From positions 15,148,478 to 15,181,977 of the forward strand of contig CM043961.1 in assembly GCA_014529385.2 (NCBI GenBank): a DNA stretch of 33,500 nt, in the 5' to 3' direction. Of the stretch, positions 20,719 through 30,530 are shown in pieces. Source of the DNA: Adiantum capillus-veneris (Eukaryota; Streptophyta; Polypodiopsida; Polypodiales; Pteridaceae). The notes under the pieces are model-generated. The model searched no databases, was not told the DNA's origin, and worked only from the letters and a program-made list of their open reading frames with translations. The translations under genes were made by a program, and so were the position numbers. Each line of letters starts with the position of its first letter. Within the stretch, counting starts at the first letter, position 1.

Positions 20719-23330
20719 CTAGAGTGCTTCATTGCCCATATTGGGATCTTGCGTATAGTCACAGGCCTTCAAGATGCATGCATATGTGATTGTAGCTGGA
20801 GAGAGGCCGTCGCTTGGAGTCCGCTGAAAACAGTCGAGAGCTTTCTGGCCCTGCTTCTGTTGTGTGTGAGGCACTCGCTTCGCATTTGCTGAAAACACCC
20901 TAGAGCTTTCAAGCCCAGCTTTCATTCCAAACACAAAGCTCCTGAAGCAATTTTTTTGCTTTCTCAAGTGCACAACATTAGGCATACATATCGACCAAGA
21001 CAGTATCAAGCACGGCATATTTTTTGACAATGTAATTTTTGTGCCCATATCAGCATCTTGCGTAGAGCGACATGCCTTCAAGATGCTTGTGTAGGTAATT
21101 GGACATTGAGCCTTCTCTTGTTGCGCAATCCCGCAATTAGTGTAGTCCTTGGAGGAGGTGACATTCCAGATAGGAAGCTCCTTCTGCACTTTTTGTGCTT
21201 TCTCAAGCACACCACATTTGGCATACATATCAACCAAGACACTGCCAATCACAAAATATTTTTTCAACAGCCTCTGACTAACAATATATTCCCACAATTA
21301 GTGCCTTACAAGAGCCGACGTTCCGGACAGCAAGCTCCTCAGGCACTTTTTATGCTTTCTCAAGCGCACCATATTTGCCATGCATATCGAGCAAGATAGT
21401 GTTTCCTTGCCACACCATACCACTAAAACTGATGTGAATTTTTGTGTTTTTCCAAGCGCACCATATTTGGCATGCATATCGAGCAAGATATAAGTGCCAA
21501 GCACGACCACTTTTTTCAACAGTCTCTGACTTACTGTGAAGTTTTGTGCCCATATCAGCGTCTGTGTGCAGCCACATGCCTTCAAGATGCACGCATAGGT
21601 GATTGTATCTAGACAGAGGTCCTCGCTTTGCATCCGTTGAAAACAGACTAGAGCTTTCTTTCCCTGCTATTGTTGTGTGTGTCCCGCAATCAGTTTTCAC
21701 GCGGTTCCAAGTAGTAAGCTCCTTGAGCACCTGTCGAAAACAGCCCAGAGCTTCCTTGCTGGGCATATCCTACAATTCATGCATTCCAAAAGATGACATC
21801 CCGCACCACATTTGGCATACATATCAACCTAAGCATTGCCAAACACGGAATTTTTTGCAACATCCCCTTACTAACAATATCAAAGTGAAATTTTAAGCCC
21901 ATATTAGAATCTTGCATAGAGACACATGCCTTCAAGATGCACGTGTAGGTGATTGCATCTGGACAGAGGCTCTCGCTTTGCATCCGCTGAAAATAGCCTA
22001 GAGGTTTCTATCCCTACTCCTATTGTGCATATCCCACAATCAGATAATGTCGTTTCGAATAGTAAGCTCCTCAAGCACCTGTTGAAAACAGCCCAAAGCT
22101 TCGTGGCCTGGCCCTTGTCGGGCATATCGTGCAATCAGTGCGTTCCAAAAGATGACATCCTGCAGCACATTTGTCATACATATCGACCAAGGCATTGCGA
22201 ATTTTTTTTGCAACAGTCCCTGACTAACAATTTCATAGTTAATTTTTAAGCCCATATCAGCATCTTGCGTGTAGCAACATGCATTAAAGATGCACGCTTA
22301 TGTGATTGCATCTTGAGAGAGGCCCTCGCTTTGCATCTAGTGAAGACAGCCAAGAGCTTTCTGTCCCTGCTCTTCTTGCGCACATCCCGCAATCAATGCT
22401 GACATTCCAGATAGGAAGCGCCTGAAGCAATTTTTGTGCTCTCTCGAGCGCACCACATTTGGCATACATATCGACCAAGAGAGTGCGCACATAGCTGACA
22501 AACGTTAAAAAAGAGGACAGTCACATGGACGCTCGCCCATCTCTTGTTGTGCACATTCCGGAATCATTGCATTCATTGGAAGTGGTGGCATTCCGGACAG
22601 GGAGCTCCTCAAGCACTGTTTGTGCTTTCTCAAGCGCATCACATTTGACATACATATTGACCAAGGTAGTAGGTGATTGAATCTGGAGAGAGCCCTTCGC
22701 TTTGCTATGTGCCGCTGCTCTAAAATCACTGCGTGAAAGCGAGGCGTTGATAAAAAAGATGAGAAAAGTAACCATCATGTGTCACATGACATGCGTAGAG
22801 CCACATGCCTTCAACATCGTGCATAGGTGATTGCATTTGGAGAGAGACCCTCGCTTTGCATCTGCTGAGTGGTACACATATCGACAAAGACAAAGCCAAG
22901 CACTTTCAATAGCCTTTGAGTAACAATATAATTGTGAGTTTCTGTGTCAATATCAGCACCTTGCGTAGAACCATATGCCTTCAAGATGCATGTGTAGAGC
23001 CACATGCCTTCACCATGCTGCATAGGTGATTGTAGTTGGAGTACAGCTTTCTGCCTTGCTGCAATCAGTGCATTCCAAGAGTCCACGCTGCTCTGAACTC
23101 ACTGTGTGAAAAGCAAGGCGTCGATAAAAAAAGATGCATGTGTAGGTGATTGCATCTGGAGAGAGCCCTTCGCTTCGCTATGTGCTGCTGCTCTAAACTT
23201 ACTGCGTGAAAGGGAGGCGTCGATAAAAAAGATGAGCAAATGAACGGTCATGTGCCACATGGGAGGACGAGAAGCCAGATTTTTGAATGGGACTGCTACG
23301 CTTTCCCCCCTTGAAGCTATCGCCAACAAC
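20719..23330 (-). pseudogene. Decayed PLS-class PPR array
   Basis: Across all three minus frames the same PPR vocabulary recurs: 'LVDMYAKCG.LEKAQK', 'EELP.WN', 'QQGQ.ALGCFQ', 'SEGL.PDAITY.CILKAC' and 'TQD.DMGT'. The DNA phrase gccttcaagatgc and close variants recurs about eight times (near 20766, 21070, 21587, 21928, 22270, 22807, 22978 and 23130), roughly one per ~100-residue module. No frame stays open for more than about two modules. I saw no start region and no DYW domain. PPR proteins of this class bind organelle RNA for editing or processing. This copy is dead, with internal duplications at its upstream end. Confidence 0.82.
22700..23240. repeat. Three copies of a ~55-bp segment in the PPR pseudogene
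   Basis: gctgctct.aa.t.actg.gtgaaag..aggcgt.gataaaaaagatg appears near 22711, 23087 and 23190. The first and third copies share a longer context including the preceding 'gagagagcccttcgctt'. The segment is not a PPR motif and looks like inserted sequence that was then duplicated. Confidence 0.75.
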
Positions 23331-23889
23331 TTGAAGATTCAGCGTTTTTCCATCAAGTTACTAACGCCAGACAGTTCCTCAGTAGACTCAGCGTTTTGGC
23401 TATCCCTTGGCAGCAGTACCCAACAACTACTAACGCTAGCAATCAGTGGCAGATCTGCAGCAATTCAGCATTACAAACGCAAGGAAAACCCTTAGTAGTA
23501 GTAGCGCTTTCACCATCACTTGCAGCAGACGATCCACAGCCGGTAAGGGTAAATTGATACTTGCAAAATAGTTCAATTTCAGCAAGAAAGGCTCTGTTGT
23601 GGCAGCGTTTTCTCAGCCAAGATTCTCCCCCAAAAACGCACCCTAAGGATACAGGGAACCTAGCGTTTCTTCAACAGTCATTTGCAGCCATTACACCTGC
23701 AAGAAACAACCCATTTCCAGCCCCGAAATAGTCCAATTTCAGCCCGAAACAGTCCAAGAAATTCAGCGTATCGAAGACCCACAGTTTCAGCCCAAGTCGT
23801 CGCCGTCATCATCGTCATCGTCATCGGCATAGTCCCATTGCATCAATCCATTGTATATGCATTGTACAACCTTTGTGCAATCAAGTAGA

Positions 23890-23911
23890 CCACTCTCGCC
23901 GACGAGAGTGG
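23890..23911. other. Perfect hairpin (9-bp stem, CCGA loop)
   Basis: CCACTCTCG, loop CCGA, CGAGAGTGG. It is a perfect inverted repeat upstream of the TATA-like box. Confidence 0.85.
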
Positions 23912-24029
23912 GGCCTTCGGAGGAGGGTTTTACAACCTCTCGGTGTCGTATCTCTTCTCTCTCCTTCTCTCAGTCTCATTCACTTGCACGCACAAGATCC
24001 ACTCACTTTGTTTGTGATCACAACACTCT

Positions 24030-24037
24030 CTATAAGA
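24030..24037 (+). promoter_or_regulatory. TATA-like box
   Basis: CTATAAGA about 50 bp before the open frame that begins at 24080. It is a weak call on sequence and position only. Confidence 0.3.
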
Positions 24038-24079
24038 CGGAAAGCTCTCTCTTTCCCTAAGAACTAAAAGGAACCTTGA

Positions 24080-24658
24080 GCAGTAAAGATCACTAATCTT
24101 GAGAAATACAACATTCTTTCCGCTGCACCTTACAAGCCGCTACATGTTGATCCTGATGCACACTCCTTAGACTTGGACTCCGAGAGAAATTTGGATGGTG
24201 ATATCGATGTCGATATTTTGTGTGATCACATTGAGATTTTGGACGAGATAATGGCCCTATCTAATGAGATTTTGCAAACATTGATTGATCATCCAGATAC
24301 ACTGTTGCCGAGCCTAGTTGTGTCCCTATATGATGAGCTTTCGGGCATGTTGATGGATCAGCCGCCGTCACCATTGATGATATTTATGCTACACTTATGG
24401 TTCAGTCGAATGCACCTTCTTGGGGCTTTAGGCCCTTTTGCACCACACGATGACTTAGTAGAGCCCACTTTGACATTGGAACACGGGCTTGAGCAGAGCC
24501 CTAAGGGTCATTTTCCCAGTCAGCCAAGGTATGCTTCTTTAGAGAATATTTCAGATCACCTACGGGGGCTTTGTGTGTCTCTTGACTGCGGCCCGGATTA
24601 TTGGATGCCTTTACTAGACACTTGTGACAATGGAGCCATTCACACATGTGGCACATGA
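24080..24658 (+). CDS. Unrecognised ORF, no known domain
   Basis: The frame is open from 24080, after a TGA, to the TGA at 24656-24658, about 192 codons. The first in-frame ATG is at 24251 and would give 135 residues. The earlier part, including an acidic stretch rich in Asp ('DGDIDVDILCD'), would need a non-ATG start or a spliced upstream exon; a possible acceptor (ttgagcag) ends near 24082. The middle is Leu-rich and could be helical. I recognise no family. It may be a gag-like fragment or a chance frame. Confidence 0.3.
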   Translation, partial: AVKITNLEKYNILSAAPYKPLHVDPDAHSLDLDSERNLDGDIDVDILCDHIEILDEIMALSNEILQTLIDHPDTLLPSLVVSLYDELSGMLMDQPPSPLMIFMLHLWFSRMHLLGALGPFAPHDDLVEPTLTLEHGLEQSPKGHFPSQPRYASLENISDHLRGLCVSLDCGPDYWMPLLDTCDNGAIHTCGT

Positions 24659-25258
24659 CTGTTCAAACTTCGATGATTCAGACTTTTGATGCTAGTGAGA
24701 TGTACATTTGGGGGTTGTTTTACCCTTATTTAGAGCTTTCAAGACTTTGAGCGATCATGCATGAACTTTGAGGACTTTGAGACAACCATTGTGCCCTTGC
24801 TTATGGGCTGATTTGCACTCGGTTTATGCCTTCATTGTGGGCTGCTTTGCTCTTGTTTATGGCCAGCCTTTTACGCTCAGTTATGGGACCTTCTACACTC
24901 AAGTTATGTGCTTTGTGCATATGCATTAATGCTCACTTTATCGCTGATTTTGCATTTAGTTTTTGCCACACTTGGGGGTTGATTTGATGATGCACATTTG
25001 ATTGGTTGTAGGAGCTTCATGCTCTCATATGGTTGATGTTTTCTCATAGAATTGAGCCTCTGATGCTTATGCTTATGGTCATTTCGGATATGTTAGAGTT
25101 CACCAATCTGCTGCATCAATTGTATATTAATTAATGTATTTTTTAACTATTCGCAAGAAGCAGGCGACAAACGGGGAGGCAAGGCGAGGCACCCTCACGC
25201 GAGGTGGGGCATGAGGAGGCGCAAGCTTCAGACAATTGTCAAGGAGGGACGCCATGCA
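24659..25258. other. Spacer with degenerate repeats and a GC-rich patch
   Basis: The first part holds loose repeats of 'tttatgg' and 'ttatggg' with 'tttgcact'. A short GC-rich patch (about 25159-25225, with 'gaggcaaggcgaggcaccctc') comes just before the tandem array. No gene is supported. Confidence 0.5.
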
Positions 25259-27145
25259 CACAATTCTATAGTCTCAATTTGTCACATGGTCATATGGCTT
25301 GACCGGGTGTGCCATCTTGAGCTATCGATTTTTACCTTCAGTTCTTCTAGCTATCCATATGTCTTGACCGGGTCTCTTGAGCTATCCATTCTTACCAAAT
25401 GTGTAGTTGTACCTGTTTTTACTATAAAGAGTGTTAAAGATTTTAAAATTGTTAGTTTCCTTTTACATGTAGTTACAAATTCTATAGTCTCAATTTCCCA
25501 CATGGTCATATGGCTTGACCGGGTGTATTATCTTGAGCTATAGTTTCATGCCAAGACACGTTTAGCATACCTTGGGTCTATGTGTCACACATACACAATG
25601 TCTTCATTTTGTATATAGTTAGAAATATAGTCTGAATTTGTCACATGGTCATATGGCTTGACCGGGTGTGCCATCTTGAGCTATCGATTTTTACCTTCAG
25701 TTCTTCTAGCTATCTATATGTCTTGACCGGGTCTCTTGAGCTATCCATTCTTACCAAATGTGTAGTTGTACCTATTTTTACTATAAAGAGCATTAAAGAT
25801 TTTAAAATCGTTAGTTTCCTTTTACATGTAGTTACAAATTCTATAGTCTCAATTTCCCACATGGTCATATGGCTTGACCGGGTGTGTTATCTTGAGCTAT
25901 AGTTTCTTGCCAAGACACGTTTAGCATACCTTGGGTCTATGTGTCACACATACACAATGTATTCATTTTGTATATAGTTAGAAATATAGTCTGAATTTGT
26001 CACTTGGTCATATGGCTTGACCGGGTGTGCCATCTTGAGCTATCGATTTTTACCTTCAGTTCTTCTAGTTATCCATATGTCTTGACCGGGTCTCTTGAGC
26101 TATCCATTCTTACCAAATGTGTATTTGTTCCTGTTTTTACTATAAAGAGCGTTAAAGATTTTAAAATCGTTAGTTTCCTTTTACATAGTTACAAATTCTA
26201 TAGTCTCAATTTCCCACATGGTCATATGGCTTGACCGGGTGTGTTATCTTGAGCTATAGTTTTTTGCCAAGACACGTTTAGCATACCTTGGGTCTATGCG
26301 TTACACATACACAATGTCTTCATTTTGTATATAGTTAGAAATATAGTCTGAATTTGTCACATGGTCATATGGCTTGATCGGGTGTGCCATCTTGAGCTAT
26401 CGATTTTTACCTTCAGTTCTTCTAGCTATCCATATGTCTTGACCGGGTCTCTTGAGCTATCTATTCTTACCAAATGTGTAGTTGTACCTGTTTTTACTAT
26501 AAAGAGCATTAAAGATTTTAAAATCGTTAGTTTCCTTTTACATGTAGTTACAAATTCTATAGTCTCAATTTCCCACATGGTCATATGGCTTGACCGGGTG
26601 TGTTATCTTGAGCTATAGTTTCTTGCTAAGACACGTTTAGCATACCTTGGGTCTATGTGTCACACATACTCAATGTCTTCATTTTGTATATAGTTAGAAA
26701 TATAGTCTCAATTTGTCACATGGTCATATGGCTTGACCGGGTGTGCCATCTTGAGCTATCGATTTTTACCTTCAGTTCTTCTAGCTATCCATATGTCTTG
26801 ACCGGGTCTCTTGAGCTATCCATTCTTACCAAATGTGTAGTTGTACCTGTTTTTACTATAAAGAGCGTTACAGATTTTAAAATAGTTAGTTTCCTTTTAC
26901 ATGTAGTTACAAATTATAGTCTCAATTTCTCACATGGTCATATGGCTTGACCGGGTGTGTTATCTTGAGCTATAGTTTCTTGCCAAGACACGTTTAGCAT
27001 ACCTTGAGTCTATGTGTCACTCATACACAATGTCTTCATTTTGTATATAGTTAGAAATCTAGTCTCAATTTGTCACATGGTCGTATGGCTTGACCGGGTG
27101 TGCCATCTTGAGCTTTCAATTTTTACCTTCAGTTCTTCTAGCTTT
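25259..27145. repeat. Tandem array of a ~358-bp unit, about 5.2 copies
   Basis: The phrase GTCACATGGTCATATGGC or a near match starts units at 25281, 25640, 25999, 26356, 26715 and 27072, with periods 359, 359, 357, 359 and 357 bp. The copies are very alike, differing mostly by point changes. Each full unit contains three sub-blocks with TTGACCGGGT followed by CTTGAGCTAT. The first and third also share the upstream phrase 'tagtctnaattt..cacatggtcatatgg', so the unit arose by internal duplication. The sixth unit stops near 27145. An 85-codon frame recurs in each unit but cannot run through the array, because the period is not a multiple of three. The array ends about 150 bp before the kinase-like gene. 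Confidence 0.95.
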
Positions 27146-27293
27146 CAAAGTGAAATATGGTATATCAATGTGTCACATTCGGATAATGCAGAAGCCTTGA
27201 TGTAATAGTTTGAAATAGAATCGAAAATATATATATATATATGTAGGTTGACTTGAATGCTTTTTTTTTTAATAGGATATCATTATAGTCATT
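27146..27293 (+). promoter_or_regulatory. Region between tandem array and kinase-like gene
   Basis: It contains an (AT)n run near 27226-27241 and a T run followed by AATAG near 27262-27277, which resembles a polypyrimidine tract and splice acceptor. It may be the promoter, or the end of an intron joining the array transcript to the kinase frame. There is no clear TATA box in a good position. Confidence 0.35.
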
Positions 27294-28747
27294 ATGGCAG
27301 AGGGTAAGAAGAAGACATTTCTTCAGTCTCTAAGGTCAACTCTCTACAAGGTGATTAGTGAATTACCAGAGAAGCAGGTGCAAAGTATTGTGCAAAATGA
27401 GACACTCATAGACAAAATGCTTGAAAAAGCAATCGTAAGTGCGGTCTCCAAGGAAACCTTTTTTATAAGCAAAGACAAAGCTCACCAGTCTGCTTATAGT
27501 ATCATTGGTAACATGGAAAAGTGCGCTCATGATTTATATGAAGCTCTTCCTGAAGGTGTTCAATTGATAAAGCTCAAGGCTTGGGATTTGTCTTAGCGTG
27601 CAGAAAGAGAGAAGAGTAAGTGTGCCAAAGACATAGATACACAATTTGTGTTATCTAAAAAGCAACGAAAGGAGCAAGTCGACCATGCCCAAGAGAAGAC
27701 GGTGTCAGAGATAGAATTCCATGGACATCCAATTGTAAACTCTCTGCAGAGGTCTACGAGAAACTCGGAGTGTACTTTGACACTTGGCATACCACATGAT
27801 ACTATCACTTACTTACAGAACTTGGGTGTCGGATCCTTTGGTACATGCTTCCAAGTAAGAATTGATGGTATTTCGTATCTTCCAAGCGAAAATACGTATG
27901 CAGCGAAGCAGTATCGAGGAATGCCTGGATAAAAATTAAAGTCTTTCAAGGATGAGGTCAGCTTTGATCTTCGACACAGGGGGATTGTGCGTAGTATTGC
28001 ACATACATGCAATGAGCCTTTGATAGCCATTTTTCCTTACTTCAATGGAGGAAGCATTGGAAAAATGATGCACAGTTTACCTTTTGAGAAAGGTACCTTT
28101 AGCCGAATTGTGAAGAAGGAAGAGAAAGCTGGCACAAGTTCAAGTAAAGGTAAGATGACTAAGCTAAATCAAGGAGAATTAACTCGAGTCATGGCCTTTG
28201 CGAACAATCTACCAAATATCATAGCTGCCTTGACACACACAATGGCCTATACCCACCAATTGGGCGTTGTTCATTGTGACCTGCATCCTTTCAATGTTAT
28301 GCTGGATTTTACTAGGGATTCAGATCCTCGAGTTGGCATCATTGATTGGGGATCAGCAATGAGGCCTGCATTAGAGAGACTACAATCACTCAATTGTTGT
28401 CAAAGCAAAGCCCATAAGCATAAACTTTGGATTGCTCCAGAGCTATTGAAGGACACACATAATGACCATGTGTATACCAAAGAGGTTGATGTCTATGCAT
28501 TAGCATGGCTTATTGATCAAATGATCAAGTTTTGTAGAGAGTTGTCTATGAATACAATACCGATTGGCTAGCATCTCGTTCAGCAAGTGACGCATATCAT
28601 ATTCAAGAGATTGTAAAAGCTGGGTATCTTCTACAAGAAAAGAATAGAAAATCATTTGAAGAATTGTGTGCAGACTTAACCCACATGCACTTGGATGGGA
28701 ATAAATGTCTGCGGCCATTGGTAGAGATGATGCCAGCCTTTTATTGA
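27294..28747 (+). pseudogene. Atypical protein kinase, broken by two stops and a frameshift
   Basis: It starts at the ATG at 27294 (MAEGKKK). A helical N-terminal region of about 100 residues ends at TAG 27594-27596. The same frame resumes through the kinase domain. The Gly-loop 'GVGSFG' is at 27825-27842 and the ATP lysine in 'YAAK' at 27906-27908. TAA follows at 27930-27932, then catalytic 'HCDLHPFN' at 28272-28295 (usual HRDLKPxN), the metal site 'DWG' at 28344-28352 (usual DFG) and 'APE' at 28434-28442. A one-base frame change near 28560 is needed to reach the C-terminal 'DWLASRSASDAY...' and the stop at 28745-28747. The catalytic Asp, Asn and metal Asp are kept. Loss of the Arg before the catalytic Asp suggests no activation-loop control. 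It is either a recent pseudogene or has unrecognised small introns; no good splice sites flank the stops. Confidence 0.8.
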
Positions 28748-29247
28748 GTTAAACTCTTTTGCCTTGTAGCAAGATGTTAGCCATCAAAAGTGTACCTTTC
28801 TTTTGGTTGGTCATAAAAAATGTACTTCTTTTGTCGGTAATTACAATAATCTTTGTTGATTCTTTTTCAAGGCAAGCTTGAAATCTAGCTAAGATTCTGT
28901 AGAAAGTTGGAAAACGCCCTCTATTGGAGCTTGTAAACCCTTTGTTTTATATGCTTAAAGTGTTTTATATGCTCGAGTATCAAAGAGTTTTATATGCTTC
29001 AATCCTTTTTTTTGGGTTATACTCAAAATTTTGAGTGGTAGTGTTGTATCAACTCAATAACGAATCTACATTAAGTCTTAAGCCGTAGGTTGTCTTTGAA
29101 CGACTCAAAGATTCCTTTCTTTTCAAGTTTGTTTGAAGTAGCAAAGATGGACATTGTGAGTGCAGATGTAGTTACAAATTATGTAGTTGTTTGCAAGTAT
29201 TCTTGTTTATGAATGGGGCTTGTCTTTACTGATAAGCAAACTTGGGT
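28748..29247 (+). promoter_or_regulatory. Spacer between kinase-like and transposase-like genes
   Basis: 500 bp, AT-rich, with no supported frame. 'tttatatgctt' repeats near 28947, 28965 and 28990. It presumably holds the 3' end of the first transcript and the promoter of the next, unless the two are one transcript. Confidence 0.4.
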
Positions 29248-30295
29248 ATGGCCATCAAAGAGATTGTGATTAACCTCAATGAAGGGACATGCCAAACAAA
29301 CACACTTGGTTTTGTTATGGGGAGAGAGGGAGCTACATATAGGGAGATTAGAGAAGAGATTGACTCTGGTGGTTTAGCTTCAAATGACTATAGATTTCTG
29401 GGAGGCTCACGTATGTTACCAATAAGTGAAAAACAAGAGGAGATATGGAAGGTGACCAGTGATGAGGTGACAATAGAGTACAAAATTGGTGTTGCATCAC
29501 GTGCAAAGCGTCCTAGGGTAGATTCTAGTGGTGCATCCAATGAGGTGGATGGGAGATCCTCAACGTATCAGGAAGCAACAAGTGAGACATGTCCCTTTAG
29601 TTCCTCGCTCAATGCTTCTGTGGAAGAGAGAGAAGGAGAAGTTCGTATGAAGAGAATTCTTGCTACATGCTCCCAAGTCAAGAAGTGGGAACGAGATGTG
29701 AAGGCTGCCAAAGAGAAGTTGCGATTCAAAGGGCACTCTGATAGGTTTACTCTAATGTCAAAGGATAAAGATGGGAGGGATTTGTTTCAAATCTGGTGCA
29801 AAGAATGCGAGATCGCATATGGACTGGGAGGTCCAGATACCATATACAATTTAATGAATTCACACTTAAAGACCATAAGTCACATGCGATCCATGGGTCT
29901 CCATGAAGCAAAAAGGTCGGACTCCCACACTACAAGCCTAGAGGATCAGATTATTACTAGAAACAAAGAGAAGGTGGTTGAGGCAATGGAAGAGGTCAAT
30001 GCATTTGCAGAAGAGAGGAAATCAGAATTTGAATTGGTGCTTGAGACAATTGATGACTATAAGTCTACCTCTAAAGTCTTTATAAAGTGCAATGTTGATG
30101 GAAAATGGATCCCCCTATTTCCAAAGACAGGGTCTATCAAACAATGCATGATAGATCACACAAAGTCAAAGGTGCATATTCAGGCTAGTGCTCCAAGTTC
30201 GCACGAAGGGACAAAGAAGGTTGGTCATCCAAGTAAGTTCCCGGTACCTGATGACCATCAGAAGGAGTTGACTGGATTTTTCAAACCAATCTCAG
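29248..30295 (+). CDS. Exon 1: N-terminal domain and BED-like zinc fingers
   Basis: 349 codons plus one base, from the ATG at 29248. Residues 5-80 form a compact, beta-rich looking region with no family I can name; a ubiquitin-like header is one possibility. 'RAKRPR' near 85-90 is a likely nuclear localisation signal. Finger 1 has C184, C187, H206 and H212 (C-x2-C-x18-H-x5-H), the BED pattern seen in many transposases. A second, degenerate copy has C281, no partner Cys, then H304 and H310 with the same H-x5-H spacing. The exon ends 'KPIS' at the donor tcag|gtaaat. BED fingers usually bind DNA. Confidence 0.72.
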
Positions 30296-30376
30296 GTAAA
30301 TTGCATTATTGACATTTTTATTAGTATCGTAGATCTTTTGTTGACAAGCTTGATGAATGTGTGTTGTCCTTGCTAG
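30296..30376 (+). other. Intron 1 of the transposase-like gene
   Basis: 81 bp, gtaaat...ttgctag, phase 1, T-rich. Confidence 0.6.
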
Positions 30377-30424
30377 TATGTTCCGGGAAGTCATCGAGTG
30401 CACCAGAAAGAAATGAAGGTGAAG
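30377..30424 (+). CDS. Exon 2: 48-bp microexon
   Basis: It is bounded by ttgctag and gtatgc. It enters and leaves in phase 1 and adds a short Ser- and Glu-rich linker of 16 codons. The call rests on splice signals and on exact frame keeping with exons 1 and 3. Confidence 0.6.
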
Positions 30425-30530
30425 GTATGCCATTCTAAGTACCTCTCTGTCTTTTTCTTGTACCACTTTTGAAGCAGTTTCTGATAAAAAAGACTTTTGT
30501 TGTTCTTTGTTTTCCTTTTTTTCAAAATAG
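30425..30530 (+). other. Intron 2 of the transposase-like gene
   Basis: 106 bp, gtatgc...tcaaaatag with a long pyrimidine tract, phase 1. Confidence 0.62.

Larger units (their letters stand above)
23331..24079. other. Leader-like region with hairpin and TATA-like box
   Basis: No supported coding frame. The left half repeats short words (agcgttttc, tttgcagca, aatttcagc) at irregular spacing. A perfect 9-bp-stem hairpin lies at 23890-23911 and CTATAAGA at 24030-24037, followed by pyrimidine-rich sequence. It could be the promoter and leader of the ORF that follows, or the end of an unidentified LTR. Confidence 0.4.

Noticed and set aside
25259-27145. CRISPR-like or rDNA spacer reading of the tandem array
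   Set aside because: Units are contiguous and 358 bp long, without short repeats alternating with unique spacers, and no rRNA sequence adjoins them.
25211-27205. Repeated ~85-codon frame in the tandem array (MVIWLDRVCHLELSIFTF...)
   Set aside because: The repeat period is 357-359 bp, the frame stops in every unit, and the sequence similarity is at DNA level throughout. It is a by-product of the repeat, not a protein family.
27594-27932. In-frame stops in the kinase as sites of RNA editing (U-to-C editing removes stops in fern organelles)
   Set aside because: That editing is known from plastid and mitochondrial transcripts. This locus is nuclear, surrounded by nuclear retrotransposons, and a frameshift is present as well.
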